From NCBI GenBank assembly GCA_946487985.1, contig CAMLUY010000001.1, positions 1 through 25,985 of the forward strand: DNA of 25,985 bases. The letters are read 5' to 3'. A program made the translations under genes and the position numbers. The notes beneath the pieces were generated by a model. The model saw nothing but the letters and a program-made list of their open reading frames with translations. It made no database searches and was not told where the DNA came from. This document shows positions 23,347-25,985 of the stretch, in pieces. This stretch comes from an uncultured Clostridia bacterium. GTDB taxonomy: Bacteria; Bacillota; Clostridia; Christensenellales; UBA1242. Each line of letters opens with the position of its first letter. Positions within the stretch are counted from its first letter, which is position 1.

Positions 23347-24474
23347 TCATTTTGTAGATTTATTTTTCTTTTGTGCTGAGTTTTGATTTTTGACAGGTTT
23401 GCCTGAACCGTTTGACTGTTTTTGTTTTGGCTGTTTTATGTTTGCGCTGATTTTTTTCTTTTCGTCAGACTCACCTACATCACTTTCAAGCACCAGCGCG
23501 TGGCAAACTCCTGGTATAGATTCGCCCTGCTGAGCGGCTGTTGTGGACATCAGTGCGCCAGTAGGCATGAAGAGCACTCTACGATATTCGCCATCACGCA
23601 ATTTTTTCATGATGAAAGAATTGAACACCGTAGCAGAGCACCCGCAGCCGCTGCCGCCACAAAGAGTGTTTTGATTTCGCGTGTAGTACATCTGACCACA
23701 GTCATTGTAATTAAGCCCAAGCTTAAAGCCTTGGTCTTCCATAAGGTCAACCAAAATTTCACTGCCAAGTTTCCCCAAGTCACCTGTTACAATCAAGTCA
23801 TAGTCATCAGGTGTGGTCTTGGTATCTCTGAAATGAGCAAGCATGGTATCCATAGCAGCACCCGCCATTGCAGCGCCCATATTGTTCACATCGCTGACGC
23901 CATAGTCAATCACCTTACCAAATGTAGCCATTGTTATGCGCGGTCCTTTGCCTTCTTGGGATATTACACAGGCGCCCGCACCTGTAACCGTCCATTGTGA
24001 AGTTGGTGGCCTTTGGTTGCCAAGTTCGAGCGGAAAACGGAATTGGCGTTCAGCTGTTGAAAAGTGTGAGCCTGTCGAACAGATAACTGTATCAAATTCA
24101 CGTGCATCGACCAAGGACGCTCCGACAGCCATGCTCTCAGCCATAGTAGAGCAAGCACCAAAAAGGCCTAGAAAGGCAAAGTCAAAATTACGAGCCGCGT
24201 AAGATGAGGATATGATTTGGTTCAAAAGGTCTCCGGCGAGCAGCAAATTGACGTCCTTTGCTTGTATTTTTGCGTCTTCCATCGCGCCCACAATAGCGCT
24301 TTCAAGCATTTTTTTCTCAGCTTTTTCATAAGTCTTTTCTCCAAAGCAGTCATCTTTCATGACATAATTGAAATACGGCCCAAAGTTGCCTTTCCCCTCT
24401 TTTGGCCCGACAATGGAATAGCTGCCAATAATGACAGGCTTGTTTTTAAAAATCACCGTTTGATTGGTGTACAT
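23347..24474 (-). CDS. spoVAD: Stage V sporulation protein AD, with basic C-terminal tail
   Basis: A 375-residue thiolase-fold protein. In B. subtilis SpoVAD binds dipicolinic acid on the outer face of the spore inner membrane. Conserved parts include GSYSIVGPKEGKGNFG, GLFGACSTMAESM (the Cys in the thiolase nucleophile position), QWTVTGAGACV and NTLCGGSGCGCSATVF. The ATG at 24474 has GGAGGACAC upstream and gives the family N-terminus; a longer in-frame reading adds a hydrophobic stretch without a ribosome site. The usual protein has about 338 residues; here about 40 extra residues rich in Lys, Gln, Asn and Ser follow VLESDVG. The gap to spoVAC is 58 nt and to spoVAE 21 nt. Confidence 0.94.
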   Translation of the reverse strand: MYTNQTVIFKNKPVIIGSYSIVGPKEGKGNFGPYFNYVMKDDCFGEKTYEKAEKKMLESAIVGAMEDAKIQAKDVNLLLAGDLLNQIISSSYAARNFDFAFLGLFGACSTMAESMAVGASLVDAREFDTVICSTGSHFSTAERQFRFPLELGNQRPPTSQWTVTGAGACVISQEGKGPRITMATFGKVIDYGVSDVNNMGAAMAGAAMDTMLAHFRDTKTTPDDYDLIVTGDLGKLGSEILVDLMEDQGFKLGLNYNDCGQMYYTRNQNTLCGGSGCGCSATVFNSFIMKKLRDGEYRRVLFMPTGALMSTTAAQQGESIPGVCHALVLESDVGESDEKKKISANIKQPKQKQSNGSGKPVKNQNSAQKKNKSTK

Positions 24475-24532
24475 GTGTCCTCCTATACAAATCAAGGTAA
24501 AAAATAAAAAAATTTTGCTTACGGCCAACTAA

Positions 24533-24979
24533 TCAAATTATGAGGTAAATAAGCCCAACAACAATGCTCGATACAATACCCACAACAATAACTGGGCCTG
24601 CGATGGTGAACATCTTTACGCAAATGCCATAGATTATGCCTTCATGCTTAAACTCTATTGCTGGTGAAGTGATAGAGTTTGAAAAGCCAGTGATTGGCAC
24701 TATTGAACCGCCGCCAGCGAACTTCCCGATTTTGTCATAAACGCCAATGCCTGTAAGAAAAGATGCAATAAAAATAAGCACAATCAAGGTGTATGCCCAA
24801 GCTGTTTGTTCAGCCATATTTGGAAACCATAGCAAAATCAGGTCATTTATGCCCTGCCCGATGCAGCAGATAATGCCGCCGACCAAAAATGAATAGAAAA
24901 GGCTTGGCCAAGCCTTAGTTTTTGGTATCTTCGCTTGAACGTATTTGTTATACGCTTCATTTCTTTTCTTAATGTCCAT
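24533..24979 (-). CDS. spoVAC: Stage V sporulation protein AC
   Basis: A 148-residue integral membrane protein of the SpoVA dipicolinate channel; the B. subtilis homologue is reported as mechanosensitive. A charged N-terminus (residues 1-22) precedes hydrophobic segments at about 27-50, 60-80 and 118-147, with the family motif GGGSIVPITGFSNSI near residues 89-103. The ATG at 24979 has CAGGAG about 7 nt upstream. It heads the spoVAC-spoVAD-spoVAE cluster, and no spoVAA or spoVAB is visible. The 99 bp gap to the divergent lipoprotein gene must hold its promoter, but I could not pick out a convincing forespore promoter. Confidence 0.94.
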   Translation of the reverse strand: MDIKKRNEAYNKYVQAKIPKTKAWPSLFYSFLVGGIICCIGQGINDLILLWFPNMAEQTAWAYTLIVLIFIASFLTGIGVYDKIGKFAGGGSIVPITGFSNSITSPAIEFKHEGIIYGICVKMFTIAGPVIVVGIVSSIVVGLIYLII

Positions 24980-25078
24980 TGATAAACTCCTGAGAAGATT
25001 ATTGACAGCAGCGGATAAATTTAAAACATTAAAAGAATATTTTTTTGAACATTGTGCAAACTAAAAGCGGAGGAAATT

Positions 25079-25985
25079 ATGAAAAAGATTATCATCTCTT
25101 CGGTTTGCATGATTATGGCATTGACTATGACAGGTTGCGCAAGCAACAACGAAACGCAGGCGCTCGAAAATGTAAATGCGCAGGTAAATAAGGTTTACAG
25201 CGTTGTAAACTCGACGGGCATGAATGAAACAAGCGAGGTAAGCCCTGCTGGCACGTATAATGACAATACTGCAAACAATCAGCTTTCTTCTTTGAGAGGA
25301 AGGTCATACCAAAACATGATTGAGGAAGACTATCTGAGGCAAGAGGCACTTGAACTATGCAACTGCTTGAAGGACGCAAGTGCAAACAAGTATAAGCTTG
25401 GCAAGCAAAACGTAGCAGCCTTGAAAAGTCTAACTGTCGATCTTGATAAGTACGCCACTCTTCTTGAAGAAACCAAGCCAGAAGTCAAGGACCAAGTCAA
25501 AGCCATCAAAAAGCATACGCAATTTAAATCTCTTGATATGCAACAGGCAACAAGCTCATACAATTCTCTCAACAATGTCATGACTGAACGACGTGCCTAT
25601 CTTGACAACCTTATCAATACCATGAACGAAATTGAGAATATTTTGCAAAACAGCCAGGTTGAAGACGGCAGCAATACCAAAAATATCACGCAAAACTCTA
25701 ACATTACAGATACAAACCAAATAAATAATAGCGAAAATGTAATTGACGGTGAAAACGACATAACCGATGATAATTCAACAAACCAAGATGTGAACCAGGA
25801 AAATACCAACTACTCGCACAGACGTTTTCACAGGCATAACAGGTGGCGGAAAAGAAACGAACAAGCACAATATTATCGTCCAGAAAACCAAACGCAAGAG
25901 CAAACCACAAACACCACTGAAAATACAAAAACTAAACAGAGATTTAAGAAAAACATAGACACGTATAATAATCAGATAAACAATA
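25079..25985 (+). CDS. Asn/Gln-rich lipoprotein of unknown function, 3' end outside window
   Basis: The frame is open for 302 codons to the window edge. A type II signal peptide is visible: KK at 2-3, hydrophobic core to about 18, and lipobox MTGC with Cys20. The mature part begins Asn/Glu-rich, then has a predicted helical domain at about 85-200 (SYQNMIEEDYLRQEALELC, LDKYATLLEETKPEVKDQ, and similar). From about 200 on it is low complexity, rich in Asn, Gln, Thr and Glu, with a short basic island (HRRFHRHNRWRKR-like) near 255-265. The ATG has GGAGG 5 nt upstream. I do not recognise the family. Being divergent from spoVAC, it may be a sporulation or germination lipoprotein, but that is a guess. 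Confidence 0.8.
   Translation, partial: MKKIIISSVCMIMALTMTGCASNNETQALENVNAQVNKVYSVVNSTGMNETSEVSPAGTYNDNTANNQLSSLRGRSYQNMIEEDYLRQEALELCNCLKDASANKYKLGKQNVAALKSLTVDLDKYATLLEETKPEVKDQVKAIKKHTQFKSLDMQQATSSYNSLNNVMTERRAYLDNLINTMNEIENILQNSQVEDGSNTKNITQNSNITDTNQINNSENVIDGENDITDDNSTNQDVNQENTNYSHRRFHRHNRWRKRNEQAQYYRPENQTQEQTTNTTENTKTKQRFKKNIDTYNNQINN

Noticed and set aside
25035..25063. Forespore (sigma-G/F) type promoter GAATA-N17-CAAACTA for the lipoprotein gene
   Set aside because: The -10 differs from the consensus at a key position and the implied start would fall on the ribosome site.

Overview
The window is AT-rich chromosomal DNA from an endospore-forming, low-GC Gram-positive bacterium, most likely of the class Clostridia. 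Evidence for this is a spoVAC-spoVAD-spoVAE cluster, yunB, a dnaG-rpoD operon, a long Rel protein beside recJ and hemZ, a tyrosine T-box leader, and promoters that fit sigma-A (TTGACA / TATAAT with 17 bp spacers). I see no phage, insertion sequence or CRISPR array. It looks like core genome, with the oddities concentrated in the intergenic DNA and in a few atypical proteins.

Layout. 1-52: 5' part of a tRNA-Trp gene leaving the window on the minus strand. 275-883 (+): HAD-type 5'-nucleotidase. 1477-898 (-): a small antitoxin-like gene overlapping a MazF/EndoA toxin. 3023-1671 (-): a short YigZ/IMPACT protein, recX and acpS. 4724-3192 (-): promoter, tyrosine T-box (specifier UAC), terminator and tyrS. 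6399-4742 (-): a NifU-like scaffold coupled to a GGGtGRT-family protein. 6579-7238 (+): ung, apparently leaderless. 9388-7381 (-): smpB, ssrA (tmRNA) and a membrane-anchored acidic coiled-coil protein. 9389-9839: a gene-free, hairpin-rich stretch. 12404-9840 (-): rpsO and pnp. 18339-12418 (-): recJ, relA, hemZ. 22033-18447 (-): dnaG, rpoD, a coiled-coil zinc-ribbon protein. 24979-22206 (-): spoVAC, spoVAD, spoVAE, then yunB. 25079-end (+): an unrecognised Asn/Gln-rich lipoprotein that runs off the window.

The genes group into translation and quality control (tyrS, smpB/ssrA, rpsO, pnp), replication, repair and transcription (dnaG, rpoD, recJ, recX, ung), stress signalling (rel, mazF) and sporulation/germination (spoVA, yunB). 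Most minus-strand operons show tight or overlapping gene junctions, which suggests translational coupling.

Most unusual observations: (1) two intergenic elements, 3085-3183 and 9651-9733, that share no obvious sequence but have the same compact cloverleaf design, one closing stem around three hairpins with at most two unpaired junction bases; (2) a long Rel protein with an intact synthetase but an apparently destroyed HD hydrolase site; (3) a MazF partner that is not recognisably ribbon-helix-helix and carries a Fic-inhibitor-like S-x3-E-G motif; (4) ung and smpB promoters placed so close that their transcripts would start at or just before the start codon; (5) a tmRNA tag ending in YACAA; (6) a coiled-coil gene only 39 nt behind the tmRNA 3' end with no terminator between them.
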